From Pontibacter kalidii (lineage in GTDB: Bacteria > Bacteroidota > Bacteroidia > Cytophagales > Hymenobacteraceae): a stretch of 64,000 bases of DNA. The stretch spans positions 3,796,501 to 3,860,500 of the forward strand of contig NZ_CP111079.1 of NCBI RefSeq assembly GCF_026278245.1, read 5' to 3'. The notes under the pieces were generated by a model. That model was given only the letters and a program-made list of their open reading frames with translations. It was not told the DNA's origin and ran no database searches. Of the stretch, positions 1 through 10,137 are shown in pieces; position 1 is the stretch's first letter; each line of letters starts with the position of its first letter. The position numbers were made by a program, and so were the translations under genes.

Positions 1-1354
1 TCAGCTCTCTCAACTTGTCAGTATCAACATTTCGCGAGAACCATGAGTTGAACATACCAGAGGTCTGGTTGCTGTAACCATCTGCCTGGTCACCAGTAAT
101 CTCAGAAGTAGTATAACGAATATTGGCATCTACACGGAGTTTCTCGGTGGCATTGAAACCAAAATTCGTAGTGATGAAATGTTTCTTCAAATCAGTGAAT
201 GGGGTGATACCCTGCTGATCCAAGTTGGTGTAGGAAATACGAGCATTGTATTTCTCGTTCCCACCGCCAAATGCGATGGAGTTCTTCTTCGTTACACCAG
301 TGTCATAGAAATTTTTAATGTTGTCTGGCTGAGCCTCATAGGCAACAGTCTGCCCAAAGTATGGGTTCGGGTTCTCTGCCGTCCCAGGCCACCAAGCATA
401 CCATGGCACATATTGTTGACCATCAAACTTAGGCCCCCAGCTTTCGTCTGCATAGTTTTCATCCCATAGCAGGTAGCGTTTACCATTGAAAACCTCCCAC
501 TCAGCTGGATAAGGTGTTCCCTCAGCACCAGCAGCGAAATCAAAAGTACCGAAAGCACCATCTTGATGATAACCACCGCCATACTGGTTCTGGTACTTAG
601 GCAGGTAAGCCACTTTGTCCCACATAGTTGAGCTGGCAACCTCTACAGAGATGTTACCTGTACCTTTTTTCGTAGTAATTACTACCACACCGGATTCAGC
701 GCGCTGGCCATAAAGAGAGGTAGCGTTTGGTCCTTTCAGCACGTTTACAGACGCCACGTTCTCCATATCCACATCATTCGGATCTGCAGGAACGCCATCT
801 ATAATGTAAAGAGGATCATTATCGCTAGTTAGAGAAATGGCACCACGGATACGGATCTTACCGAACTGCCCCAGCTTAGAGCCAGCCTGTCCGTTGATCT
901 GAACACCTGCTACCTTACCGGCAAGCGCGTCCTTAATGTTAACGTTCTGCGTAATGTTCAGGTCTTTAGCCTCTACCTCTTGAGTAGCGTAAGTAACGGT
1001 TCTTTTCTCTCTTTCGATACCCAAGGCAGTTACCACCACTTCTTGCAGCTGCTCGGAGTCAGTTTCAAGGGCAACATCAACCGCAGAGGCATTTCCAATT
1101 GCACGCTCTACGGTTTTGTAACCAATAAAGCGGAAAACCAGCGTATTGCTGCCTTCCGGCACATTAATACTATAAGAGCCGTCCACACCAGAGGTAGTAC
1201 CCACAGTGGTACCCTTTACGATTACAGCAACCCCTGGCAACGGCTGGCTGGTAGCAGCATCCGTCACTTTACCAGTGATGGCCCTTACCTGTGCCATGGC
1301 CTGGTGCAACAGGGCCGTCACAAGCAAGAGACTCAGGAATAGAATTTTCTTCAT
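1..1354 (-). CDS. SusC/RagA-type TonB-dependent outer-membrane receptor (partial, C-terminus outside window)
   Basis: The first ~451 codons of a TonB-linked beta-barrel importer that would work with a SusD lipoprotein; its substrate cannot be read from sequence. It starts at the ATG complementary to 1352-1354 (MKKILFLSLLLVTALLHQ), a signal peptide. A carboxypeptidase-regulatory-like domain follows (VRAITGKVTDAATSQPLPG), then the typical SusC bridge LQEVVVTALGIER and the plug domain with YIIDGVP and VLKGPNATSLYGQRAESGV. No stop is reached before position 1. Signal peptide, regulatory domain and the first ~22 bases upstream are nearly the same as in the receptor at 3693-6938, whereas the plug differs, so the two share a duplicated or converted 5' module. 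A partner SusD would be expected just outside the window. Confidence 0.93.
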   Translation of the reverse strand, partial: MKKILFLSLLLVTALLHQAMAQVRAITGKVTDAATSQPLPGVAVIVKGTTVGTTSGVDGSYSINVPEGSNTLVFRFIGYKTVERAIGNASAVDVALETDSEQLQEVVVTALGIEREKRTVTYATQEVEAKDLNITQNVNIKDALAGKVAGVQINGQAGSKLGQFGKIRIRGAISLTSDNDPLYIIDGVPADPNDVDMENVASVNVLKGPNATSLYGQRAESGVVVITTKKGTGNISVEVASSTMWDKVAYLPKYQNQYGGGYHQDGAFGTFDFAAGAEGTPYPAEWEVFNGKRYLLWDENYADESWGPKFDGQQYVPWYAWWPGTAENPNPYFGQTVAYEAQPDNIKNFYDTGVTKKNSIAFGGGNEKYNARISYTNLDQQGITPFTDLKKHFITTNFGFNATEKLRVDANIRYTTSEITGDQADGYSNQTSGMFNSWFSRNVDTDKLREL

Positions 1355-2245
1355 TGTGTTTTAGTTTAAAGTGAGAGTTAGGTAAAAATAATTATCAATT
1401 GTTCAAGGCAAAGCTGCCTTAGTGGAAATTAACAGATACAACGGCAGCGGACAAGGCACACCTGTACACACAGGTGCACGAGCCTCTGCAGCAGCTAGAA
1501 ACGACTTCTTAGTCCCTTAAACACGTCAGCCCGACATAGCTATATGCTGGGCGAACTTTACACTCTAACCGAGTGAGAGTATTTAAGAGACTTGAGTGTT
1601 GGTATTACTTGAGGGGGGATATGTACTATACCGCGAGGGTATACTGAAAAAGAGTAAAGAGTTAACCATAAAATGTTTGTTTAAGGTGAGATACTATTCA
1701 ACAAGTTTATTGAAAAGCAATCGTATTAACAAATGATTATTTATTTTTTTGAATACTGCCACTGATCCTTTAAATGATAATCACGGCGCATTTCCATTCT
1801 AAAAACCTCTGTATCAACACCTCCCATCCAACACCCACAAAAGGCAGCAAGCTTGAGAGACGAGGCATACTTTTATCTTCTTTAGGGCGATTCCTATTAC
1901 GGATTTCCTGCTAATGCGATGCTGCAATTGCTTCTAAAAGTTAAGTTACGAAGAAACTGATTTAAAGCACTAATATTTTATAAGTTTATTTATATATTTT
2001 ACTACTTGCCAGGCAAGACTGAACGCCAACATGCTTTGACTGTTGATTATCAAGGCCTGTAAGAACACTCATGTGTCCAAAGAGGAATGCTTCAGCAAAC
2101 CCAAAATCAGCTACAGAAATGGTCTCACCAGGCTAGGGCGGCAACAAAACAAAAGGCTCCCGGAAGCCGGGAGCCTTTTCCAATGAAGAAGACTACTACC
2201 TAATTTTTAAATCTGCTTGTCCATATACTTAGCCAAGGCGCTTTG
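1355..2245. other. intergenic region between two SusC/D units
   Basis: About 890 bases with no convincing gene. It holds the 5' leader of the partial SusC on its left side and the terminator of the SusD gene at 2151-2179. The stretch 1680-2040 is AT-rich and could hold the promoter of the left receptor, but I see no clear TAnnTTTG box placed close to the start codon. Confidence 0.5.
2151..2179 (-). terminator. intrinsic terminator after susD
   Basis: Perfect 13-bp stem AAAAGGCTCCCGG with a 3-base loop. Read on the minus strand the hairpin is followed by a T-rich run (TTTTGTTTTGTTG). It lies 67 bases past the SusD stop codon, so it ends the SusC-SusD transcript. Confidence 0.85.
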
Positions 2246-3682
2246 TTACCGAACATCCCAGAAAAGGCGGGTACTGGCCTCGTCTCCACCAATAGCGCTT
2301 GCAGCCGCATCGCGGTTCTCAGGATTAAGCGTCTGCTCGTTGATAGGATAGATCAAGCGCTTCGGTATGATCAGTGAAGACGCCCCTTCTATAACCGGAG
2401 GCTGCAAATCCGGGGCATCTAACCTTCGCCATGATAGCCAAGCGTCAAACCCGCGGTTATACAGCGCTATCCATTTCTGCGTACCTATTTTTTGGCGCCA
2501 GTCCCCCGGGGCGGTGCTATAGTTTACATCGGGTTGCGCCAGATAAGCCGCTGCCTCTTCCTCTGATCTGCCCCAGTAAGTAATAGAGGCCGTAACAGCC
2601 TTATTATAATGCTCCTCCGCTGTTCCTGCCACATTAAAGCCTCTCTCCACAGCTTCTGCCAGCAGGAACTCTACTTCTGAATAGTCTAGCAGCAGCGCCT
2701 CAAAGGTAGGGTCGGCTATTTTCTCACTCACGGTGGAGAAATCGCTATAAACGTTTTCATAGCCGTATATCCCTCCTCTAAACTCTCCATCAACATCCGT
2801 AAAGTACTCCGGCCTTCTTGGGTCATCTAACTCATTCATTATATCAACCAAGGTATTGGCAGCAACATAGTCCTCTCTGGATGAAAAGGGGCCTAATACG
2901 TTATCAGAAATAGGGTTGTTGTTTGGAGGGGCGCTCAGGTAAGGGAAAACTGCGTTATCCGCGTTACTCGTAAACACGTTCGGCGCAGCCTCCTCTACAA
3001 GTGCCCCAGCCTGGGCCGGATCAACATCGGCAAGCACCATGCCCATCTTCAACTTCAGCGAATTGCCAAACTTCAGCCACTGATCCATATTCCCGCTATA
3101 AAACACGTCTCCTTCTACAAACCCGGTTGCGGCAGGGTCTACAAGCCCGAGGGCCATGTTAAGGCGGGAAATAAGATCGTTGTAGATCGCCCGATCATCA
3201 TCGTAGGCGGGCAGAGAATTCGTAGGATCAAGTGCCTCCGTATAGGGAACATCGCCCCAGGTGGTCACTATCACAAACCAGGTGTATACCTCCATCATCT
3301 CTATCTGCGCCAGCTGGTTATTCTTCACTTCAGCCTCCAGAAACTCGTCTTCGGTTACCAGCCTTTTGGCCTCCTTAAGATCCGCCAGCACATCCCGGTA
3401 GAGCTCCTGCCACATATTTTGCGGGATCAGGCGGGATGTCATGTTGTACCTCGGCTCATCCAGGTATTGGGTAGAGGTCCAGTGCTGCACATAGAACCTA
3501 TAGTTATTGAAGTTTACATTGGGCGTCGTTAACACATCCGACAGGCTCAGAACCGCATAGGTGAAAAGCGTAGCCGGCGGTGCTTCCGACGTTCTCTTCG
3601 GATCCACATTATAATCATCCAGGTCATCTACACATGATGCCGCCAGCACCATGGAGAACAGGCATATAAGTATCTTTTTCAT
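2246..3682 (-). CDS. SusD/RagB-family outer-membrane lipoprotein
   Basis: Surface nutrient-binding lipoprotein of 478 residues, partner of the receptor just upstream at 3693-6938 (10-base gap, same strand). The N-terminus MKKILICLFSMVLAASC is a lipoprotein signal with Cys17 as the lipidated residue. The following DDLDDYNVDPKRTSEAPPATLF resembles the SusD-like_2 branch rather than classical starch SusD. The middle is rich in Trp, Tyr and Asp (ITYWGRSEEEAAAYLAQ), as expected of the TPR-like fold. In SusCD complexes this protein acts as a lid on the SusC barrel and captures ligand. No glycosidase, peptidase or regulator gene sits beside it, so the substrate is unknown. Confidence 0.93.
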   Translation of the reverse strand: MKKILICLFSMVLAASCVDDLDDYNVDPKRTSEAPPATLFTYAVLSLSDVLTTPNVNFNNYRFYVQHWTSTQYLDEPRYNMTSRLIPQNMWQELYRDVLADLKEAKRLVTEDEFLEAEVKNNQLAQIEMMEVYTWFVIVTTWGDVPYTEALDPTNSLPAYDDDRAIYNDLISRLNMALGLVDPAATGFVEGDVFYSGNMDQWLKFGNSLKLKMGMVLADVDPAQAGALVEEAAPNVFTSNADNAVFPYLSAPPNNNPISDNVLGPFSSREDYVAANTLVDIMNELDDPRRPEYFTDVDGEFRGGIYGYENVYSDFSTVSEKIADPTFEALLLDYSEVEFLLAEAVERGFNVAGTAEEHYNKAVTASITYWGRSEEEAAAYLAQPDVNYSTAPGDWRQKIGTQKWIALYNRGFDAWLSWRRLDAPDLQPPVIEGASSLIIPKRLIYPINEQTLNPENRDAAASAIGGDEASTRLFWDVR

Positions 3683-3692
3683 TTTCTAACTC

Positions 3693-6600
3693 TTAAAAAT
3701 TCAATCTGACATTAAATCCATAGGTTTTGACAGCCGGGTAGGCCCCACTCTGATAACCTCGGCCTGCATTTCCAGAGCTGATGCCCTCTTCCGGGTCAGA
3801 GTACTCCATGTTCTTGTGGATGATCCACAGGTTGCGGCCTATCAGTTGCAGGTCTACCCCCTTTATAAAACCAATATTCTCAAGTAGGGTCTGTGGCAAA
3901 GCGTAGGTCAGTGCAAGCTCTCTTAGCTTCACAAAGCTGCCGTCATAGACATACCAGGCCCTCGGCGCGCCAACAAAGTTATTCGCCGCATAGCCGAAGG
4001 GGGTCAAGCCATTACCATCCTGGTTTTCCGCATAGACATCGTTCGGGCTGCCATCCTCCTTAACGCCTGGCAAGAGGATACCACCACCTTCTGCAACCGG
4101 CAATCGTGAGGGGTTACCCTTATCATTCAGCCCTGCCGTATGTGGATACAAGCCGGTGGCCTCACCATACCACTGGTCCAGCGAGAAGATGTCGCCCCCT
4201 TGGCGGATGTCCACCAGGAAGGCAAGCGTTATCCCCTTGTAGCTAAAGGTGTTATTCACGCCTCCCAGCCAGTCCGGGTTAGGGTCGCCAATGATCAGGC
4301 CTGCCTCAGGGGAGACCATGTAGTAACCGTCTGAGTTAACTGTTCGCTGGCCGTTGGTGTAGACAAAGTCGTTGCCCCTGATAACGCCATAGGGATGCCC
4401 CACGGCGGCATTGAGCGAAACACCGCCCTGGAAGTTTTGTAGCGGAATGTTCTGCACGTCCTCATACAAACTCAGCACTTCGTTTCTGTTGCGCGAGAAG
4501 TTAAGGTTCACTGTCCAGGCAATATCTGTTGTCCTTACAGGGGTAACAAATGCTGCCACCTCAATCCCTTTGTTTTCCACCTCACCTGCGTTCACGAAGC
4601 GTTGGGTGTAGCCCGATGCCGCAGTGGTACTCACAGGTATAATCTGATCCACCGTTTTGGAAGTATACCAGGTGAAGTCAAATCCAAACACCCCGTTAAA
4701 AAACTCGGCCTCCACACCTGCTTCAAAGCTCTCCTGCCGCTCAGGTTTAAGGTTTTCATTGTTCTTTATATCCGGAAGCGAGAAGAGCGGGATGTTTCCA
4801 TAGCCTGTTGGCTTATCATATACATCCAGCAAGCTCAGTGCCGGCGCATCGTTGCCTACCTCGGCATAGTTTGCCCTTATTTTACCGTGGGTCAGCCACT
4901 CCAGTTCTAGTAAGTTCGAGAAGACCACGTTCGCTGCCACGGCAGGGTAAAAGAATGAGTTGTCATCCTCGGGCAGGGTTGTAGATTTATCCCGGCGGGC
5001 TGAGAGCTCAAGAAACGCCGTTTCTTTGAATCCAATATTTGCGTTGGCAAAGATACCATCTACCCCGATGCGCTCTCCTTCCTCAAGTGGTGGCGTAGGA
5101 GGGTTAGCGGAATTTGACAGGGCATACAACCCTGGAACGACAAGCCCTCCGTTAGTCGTTGCCCGGATGGAGTTCATGCGGCTCCTGCGCAGGTTAGTTC
5201 CCAATAAGCCCGTCAGGTTGATATCCTCGGTTATATTCCTATTGAAGTTGGCTATAAGGTCGAAGTTCGCCTCATTGAAGTCCCGGTTAAACCTCGCGTA
5301 CTGGCTTACATCTGCACTTCCCACAGCCACACGCTCTTCCTGCATATCAGTAGTGGTGTTGAAGGCAGCCCTTCCCATCAGGCTGAACCAGTCTGTGAAT
5401 TTGTAGGTGGCAGAAGCGTAACCATAGAAGTTGTCCCGGTTGTCGTTCGAAAAGTTCTCGTACCGCGACCAGTAGGGGTTATCAGTGTAGATAGGCCCTG
5501 TGTTGCTGCTGTTCCAGTTCCAGGTAATGTTTTGGCGGTTTCTGAAGTAAGCCTCCCGCTGTTCCTCAATATCCACGTTGGTTTGCCACCACTGCCTGAA
5601 GGCCTGGTTCGGGTTACGGCCGTTGTAGCCTGTGCCATACCTGCCTACAGCCACCGTACGCGAGTAATTAGCAGAGGCACTTACTGTCAACTTGTCGGTG
5701 GCATCGTATGAACCGGTAAAGTTGAAGAGGTCCTTGTCGATGGTACTGTTAGGGAGGTTACCCTTTATATCGTTTCGGGTATAGCCCAGGTTAAAGGTGG
5801 TTCTATCCCCGCCACCGCTAACTACTATACTTTGGTTGGAGTTAACACCTGTTTCGTAGAAGGTACTAGGATCGTTGTCCGCTGCTACCCAAGGCCTCGT
5901 CTGGCCAAAATTCGGATGGAATGGATCTATCGCGTCCCAGTGGTACACCTGCAGGTTCGGGTCAAACCGTGGGCCATAGGAGGCATCATCCTGAAACCTC
6001 ACTACCGGAGCCACGCCGCTACCCAAGTCCTGCGGTGTGCGGAACCTCTGAAGATATCCGCCTCCGTACTCTTTCTGGTAACGGATAAAGGTGCTCTCAT
6101 CGATCTGGCTCCAGGTAACACCACTGTTCACTACAACATTGAGGCTGTTTTTGAGCCCTTTCTTAGTGGTGATCATGATTACGCCGTTTGCCGCACGGGA
6201 GCCGTACAAAGCCGTTGCGGCCGCTCCCTTCAGCACGTTCACCGACTCAATGTTATCAGGGTTAAGGTCTGCCGCAGCGTTGCCCCAGTCTGTACCTACG
6301 CCACCCGCCTGCTGGTTACCAAAGTCAGGATTTTGCTGCGCAATCCTGGGGTTCGTGTTGTTATTGGCATTGCTCACCGGCACGCCATCTATTACAAACA
6401 GTGCCTGGTTGTTGCCAGTAATGGAGGAGTACCCCCGAATCACCACGTTGGTAGATCCTCCCATGGTATTGTTGGTTCTGATATCCAAACCGGCCACCTT
6501 GCCTGAAAGTGTATTCACGAAGTCGGTGGACCTGGTCCGGGTAATCTGTTCCCCGCTTACTTCCTGTGCCGAATAGGCAAGCTCATTCCGGTTTCGCTCT

Positions 6601-6938
6601 ATACCCAGGGCGGTCACTACCACCTCCTCCAGTTGCTCTGCATCCGTCGCCAGCGCCACATCCACAGTGGTGGCGTTGCCGATATTGCGCTCTACCGTCT
6701 CATAGCCGATAAAGCTAAACATTAGTGTATTGCTGCCTTCCGGCACATTAAGAGAGTAGCTGCCATCTCCCGAGGTGGCAGTACCAACGGTAGTACCCTT
6801 TACCAGGACGGTAACGCCTGGCAACGGCTGATTGGTAGATGCATCCGTCACTCTACCAGTGATGGTCCTTACCTGTGCCATGCCCTGGTGCAACAGGACT
6901 GTCACAAGCAAGAGACTCAGGAATAGAATTTTCTTCAT
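3693..6938 (-). CDS. SusC/RagA-type TonB-dependent outer-membrane receptor
   Basis: A complete 1081-residue SusC-type importer in the outer membrane, energised by TonB. Order of parts: signal peptide MKKILFLSLLLVTVLLHQ, carboxypeptidase-regulatory-like domain (about residues 24-100, TITGRVTDASTNQPLPG), the bridge LEEVVVTALGIER, plug domain (FVIDGVPVSN; VNVLKGAAATALYGSRAANG, about 110-250), then the 22-strand barrel ending in an aromatic residue (GFNVRLNF), as outer-membrane barrels do. It is co-transcribed with the SusD gene 10 bases downstream. The family imports oligosaccharides, peptides or other large ligands; nothing nearby fixes the substrate. Its 5' end is nearly repeated in the partial receptor at 1-1354. 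Confidence 0.96.
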   Translation of the reverse strand: MKKILFLSLLLVTVLLHQGMAQVRTITGRVTDASTNQPLPGVTVLVKGTTVGTATSGDGSYSLNVPEGSNTLMFSFIGYETVERNIGNATTVDVALATDAEQLEEVVVTALGIERNRNELAYSAQEVSGEQITRTRSTDFVNTLSGKVAGLDIRTNNTMGGSTNVVIRGYSSITGNNQALFVIDGVPVSNANNNTNPRIAQQNPDFGNQQAGGVGTDWGNAAADLNPDNIESVNVLKGAAATALYGSRAANGVIMITTKKGLKNSLNVVVNSGVTWSQIDESTFIRYQKEYGGGYLQRFRTPQDLGSGVAPVVRFQDDASYGPRFDPNLQVYHWDAIDPFHPNFGQTRPWVAADNDPSTFYETGVNSNQSIVVSGGGDRTTFNLGYTRNDIKGNLPNSTIDKDLFNFTGSYDATDKLTVSASANYSRTVAVGRYGTGYNGRNPNQAFRQWWQTNVDIEEQREAYFRNRQNITWNWNSSNTGPIYTDNPYWSRYENFSNDNRDNFYGYASATYKFTDWFSLMGRAAFNTTTDMQEERVAVGSADVSQYARFNRDFNEANFDLIANFNRNITEDINLTGLLGTNLRRSRMNSIRATTNGGLVVPGLYALSNSANPPTPPLEEGERIGVDGIFANANIGFKETAFLELSARRDKSTTLPEDDNSFFYPAVAANVVFSNLLELEWLTHGKIRANYAEVGNDAPALSLLDVYDKPTGYGNIPLFSLPDIKNNENLKPERQESFEAGVEAEFFNGVFGFDFTWYTSKTVDQIIPVSTTAASGYTQRFVNAGEVENKGIEVAAFVTPVRTTDIAWTVNLNFSRNRNEVLSLYEDVQNIPLQNFQGGVSLNAAVGHPYGVIRGNDFVYTNGQRTVNSDGYYMVSPEAGLIIGDPNPDWLGGVNNTFSYKGITLAFLVDIRQGGDIFSLDQWYGEATGLYPHTAGLNDKGNPSRLPVAEGGGILLPGVKEDGSPNDVYAENQDGNGLTPFGYAANNFVGAPRAWYVYDGSFVKLRELALTYALPQTLLENIGFIKGVDLQLIGRNLWIIHKNMEYSDPEEGISSGNAGRGYQSGAYPAVKTYGFNVRLNF

Positions 6939-7630
6939 TGTGTTTTAGTTTAAGTGAGAGTAATAGAGTTTGGTAAATAGTTTTCAAAGGAAAAACACAG
7001 GGCGAAGGGAGGGCTTGCTATACAGCGCAGCGCACCAGACTCACTCTGGTTTAGAGGATCTGAGACACTGGCAATTACGGGGGAAGCAGGTCTGGCAGCA
7101 GCCAAACTTGTGCTACCCCAGCAGATACCGAAGCTGTGGCCATCTCCATGGCCAAGCCTTGGCTCCGGCTTGTATCAAGCTAATTAGTAATGTTTTGTGG
7201 TCAGCCTTTAAAAGCTGTAGGGAAAAATGGCGTACTCCTGATACGCATGCTTAAGTAACTAGTAGAAACTCTCCCATAGCACATACTTTTTCAGTGATTC
7301 AGACCTGTACTTTATTGAAAAAGTTATACTCTTAAAATATCATTAAAAATAAGGTGGAAAGCCTGGCTTTTCCTCTCCTTCACGGGGGACCCAACAAACC
7401 GCAACTTAATGGCAATCAAAGCTTTATATATTACAATCTTTCCATATAAGGCTTATTTTAATTGCATTGGCATATTCTCCTGATATGCACTTAAATTGCA
7501 AAAAACATATAAATATTATACGGAAATAAAGAAAAAGGAGACAGGGAATTACTAAACAAATCGCGGAAAGGCGGGTTATGAAAGTGGCAAGGGGATTAGC
7601 GCCACCAACTCTATATTAATTTTATCCTAA
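6939..7630. other. intergenic leader of the SusC/D operon
   Basis: About 690 bases without a supported gene. The side next to the receptor shares about 22 bases with the leader of the other SusC (1355-1376). The stretch 7260-7620 is strongly AT-rich and may hold regulatory sites, but I recognise none. Confidence 0.4.
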
Positions 7631-7674
7631 AACAACAGCACCCGGGGCAGAAATCTGCCCCGGGTGCTGTTGTT
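7631..7674 (-). terminator. intrinsic terminator after feoB
   Basis: Perfect 20-bp stem (AACAACAGCACCC... pairing with ...GGGTGCTGTTGTT) and a 4-base loop, 23 bases past the feoB stop. It is unusually long and GC-rich in its upper part, and would serve the minus-strand feoAB transcript. Confidence 0.85.
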
Positions 7675-7697
7675 TATACTGTGTTATGCCCTATAAC

Positions 7698-9851
7698 TTA
7701 GCGAAACAACTGATACGTGATGAAGGCCATCACGTAGGCCAGGCCGCTCATGTAAAGCAACTGGGCTGCTGGCCAGGTCCAGCTCTTGGTCTCGCGGCGG
7801 ACGATGGCCAGTGTGCTCACACACTGCATGGCGAAAAGGTAAAAGATCATGAGCGAGAAGCTGCGTGCCGGTGTGAAGAAGGGGTCACCGTTGGCGTCTT
7901 TCTCCGACATCAGCTTTTCTTTGATCGTGGTCACGTTCTCCTCCTCGCCTATACTGTAGATGGTGGACATGGTGCCCACAAACACCTCACGGGCGGCAAA
8001 GGAGGTAAGCAAGGCTATTCCAATCTTCCAGTCGTAGCCCAGCGGCTTGATAACCGGCTCTATGACATGGCCAATAACACCGGCGTAAGAAGACTCCAGT
8101 TGATGCGAGGCGATCCTGTTCTCGGTCTGCTCCTCGGTCAGCCCTTCGGCACGCGCCTCTGCGAGCGCCTGCTGCTCAGCCCGCTCAAAGCTGTCGCCGG
8201 GGCCGTAGGAGGCCAACACCCAAAGTATGATCGAGACGGCCACGATCACTTTACCGGCCTCAAAGACGAACGCCTTTACCTTCTCCACAATCGTGAGGCC
8301 CACGTTTTTCCAGCGGGGCATCTTGTAGGTCGGGAACTCCATGATGAAGTAGCTGCGCTCACGGGCTTTCAGGATAACCTTGAGGAGCAATGCAGAAAGT
8401 ATGGCCGCCACAAATCCGATCAGGTACAGGCCCATCAGCACCAGCCCCTGCAGGTTCATAAAGCCGAAGTAGTACGTCTCGGGCACTACCAGCGCGATCA
8501 ATACGGTGTAGACCGGTATACGGGCCGAGCAACTCATCAGCGGTGTCACGAAGATGGTGATCATGCGGTCCTTCCAGTTCTCGATGGTACGCGCCGACAT
8601 GACGGCCGGCACGGCACAGGCCACCCCAGAGATCAGCGGCACCACACTCTTCCCGTTCAGGCCGAACTTACGCATGACCTTGTCCATCATAAAGGTGACG
8701 CGGGCCATGTAGCCGGTCTCCTCCAGTATGGCGATGAAAGCGAAAAGGATAGCGATCTGCGGTATAAATATAAGCACGCCGCCCAGACCAGCAATTACCC
8801 CTTCGGTAAGCAGATTAATCAGCGGCCCTTCAAAGTTCTCCTGGATCAGGGTGTTGAGCGCAGCGATGCTGGCGTCAATCAGGTCCATGGGGTAGCTGGC
8901 CCAGGCAAAAATAGCCTGGAAGATGAGGAAGAGAATACCGAAGAAGATGAGGTAGCCAAACACCTTGTGCGTCAGGATCTGGTCGAGGCGGTTGCTGAAC
9001 TTCTCGTCCTTATCAGCCTTCTCCACGCGCACGGCATCCAGCAGCAACTCGTTGATGCGGGTATAGCGGGCAATGGTTTCTTCGGCCTGCCGCGCATTGG
9101 ATTTAAAGCCCGCCTTCTCCAGCTGCTCGCTCAGCCAGGCAACGTCCTCCTCCTGCAGGAATTTCAGACTCCTGTACAGATGGGCATACTGCAGCGCCAG
9201 GTAATCGTTGCTGAGGCCAAAGCGTGTTTTTATACTTTCAAGCAATGGCTGCAGGTCAGCGGGCACTGTGAAGAATGACTTCTCGGTCGCGTTCAGCTGC
9301 TGCGTCACCACAATCTTTAGGGCAGCCATTCCACTTCCTCTGCGAGCGTTCATAGGTATAACCGGCACGCCCAGCTCACGCTGCAGCGCCTCCACATCAA
9401 TCTTTACACCTTCCTGCTCAGCCACATCCACCATGTTCAGGGCCAGCACCACCGGTATCTGCAGGTCGGCCAGCTGTGTGAATAGTAGCAGGTTGCGCTT
9501 CAGGTTAGAGGCATCGGCCGTCACCACGACCAGATCCGGGAAGTGTCTTGCCCGGGTATCGTAGAGCAGGTCGGTTATCACCCGCTCGTCCATTGACTTA
9601 GGGTATAGGCTGTAAGAGCCTGGCAGGTCGATGATCTCGGCCCGGATAGACGGGGTAAGCTGGCTATAGCCTGATTTCTTATCGACTGTAACACCCGGGA
9701 AGTTGCCCACCTTCTGGTTGAGGCCGGTAAGTTGGTTAAACAGCGATGTCTTGCCAGAGTTGGGATTGCCAATCAGGGCAATTTTGACCTCTGCCGGCCG
9801 GGCAGTACCTTGCTTAGCCGGTCTTATTTCAGGTTGGGTAGCTACAGTCAT
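7698..9851 (-). CDS. feoB: ferrous iron transporter FeoB
   Basis: Inner-membrane Fe(II) importer with an N-terminal cytoplasmic GTPase domain, 717 residues, a usual length. Visible GTPase motifs are G1 GNPNSGKTS (about residue 28), the G3 region DLPGSYSLYP and G4 ALNMVDVAE. A helical linker follows, then membrane segments with the family signatures GEETGYMARV-like LEETGYMARVTFMMDKVM, SGVACAVPAVMSARTIEN and LMSCSARIPVY. The C-terminal part FAAREVFVGTMSTIYSI is also typical. It lies 10 bases after feoA and is presumably translated from the same mRNA. No FeoC is present, as is usual in this phylum. Confidence 0.97.
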   Translation of the reverse strand: MTVATQPEIRPAKQGTARPAEVKIALIGNPNSGKTSLFNQLTGLNQKVGNFPGVTVDKKSGYSQLTPSIRAEIIDLPGSYSLYPKSMDERVITDLLYDTRARHFPDLVVVTADASNLKRNLLLFTQLADLQIPVVLALNMVDVAEQEGVKIDVEALQRELGVPVIPMNARRGSGMAALKIVVTQQLNATEKSFFTVPADLQPLLESIKTRFGLSNDYLALQYAHLYRSLKFLQEEDVAWLSEQLEKAGFKSNARQAEETIARYTRINELLLDAVRVEKADKDEKFSNRLDQILTHKVFGYLIFFGILFLIFQAIFAWASYPMDLIDASIAALNTLIQENFEGPLINLLTEGVIAGLGGVLIFIPQIAILFAFIAILEETGYMARVTFMMDKVMRKFGLNGKSVVPLISGVACAVPAVMSARTIENWKDRMITIFVTPLMSCSARIPVYTVLIALVVPETYYFGFMNLQGLVLMGLYLIGFVAAILSALLLKVILKARERSYFIMEFPTYKMPRWKNVGLTIVEKVKAFVFEAGKVIVAVSIILWVLASYGPGDSFERAEQQALAEARAEGLTEEQTENRIASHQLESSYAGVIGHVIEPVIKPLGYDWKIGIALLTSFAAREVFVGTMSTIYSIGEEENVTTIKEKLMSEKDANGDPFFTPARSFSLMIFYLFAMQCVSTLAIVRRETKSWTWPAAQLLYMSGLAYVMAFITYQLFR

Positions 9852-9861
9852 GAAAAGGAAT

Positions 9862-10113
9862 CTACTGCTTGAGTAATATGGTCTCGGCTTCGTCTAGACG
9901 CAGGGAGAGGGTGTAGTTGTTGACGATGATGGTAATTGGGTCGCCGAGAGGGGCACGGCTGTTCAACTTTACCTCTGTACCAGGGATGCACCCCATTTCC
10001 AGCAACTTCAGCCCCATCTCCGGGTCCTCCAGAGAGCTGATCACACCTTGCTCACCTATCTCCATGTCACGCACCGACCTGGTTTTTCTATGCTCTTCTG
10101 CCTTGTGTTGCAC
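9862..10113 (-). CDS. feoA: FeoA family protein (SH3-like)
   Basis: A small 83-residue cytoplasmic partner of FeoB with the SH3-like fold. The core GLKLLEMGCIPGTEVKLNSRAPLGDP and the closing YTLSLRLDEAETI are typical. The start is taken as GTG at 10113 because a strong purine-rich site (AAAGGAGAGG) lies about 8 bases upstream on the minus strand; the later ATG at 10065 would cut into the first strand of the fold. A 12-base palindrome lies about 25 bases upstream of the start and is a candidate operator. Confidence 0.92.
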   Translation of the reverse strand: MQHKAEEHRKTRSVRDMEIGEQGVISSLEDPEMGLKLLEMGCIPGTEVKLNSRAPLGDPITIIVNNYTLSLRLDEAETILLKQ

Positions 10114-10137
10114 GTCTCGCCTCTCCTTTATTTAGAC

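Noticed and set aside
7686..9278. 530-codon plus-strand open frame opposite feoB
   Set aside because: feoB has all family motifs on the other strand; the plus frame is His/Gln-rich nonsense typical of GC-rich antisense frames.
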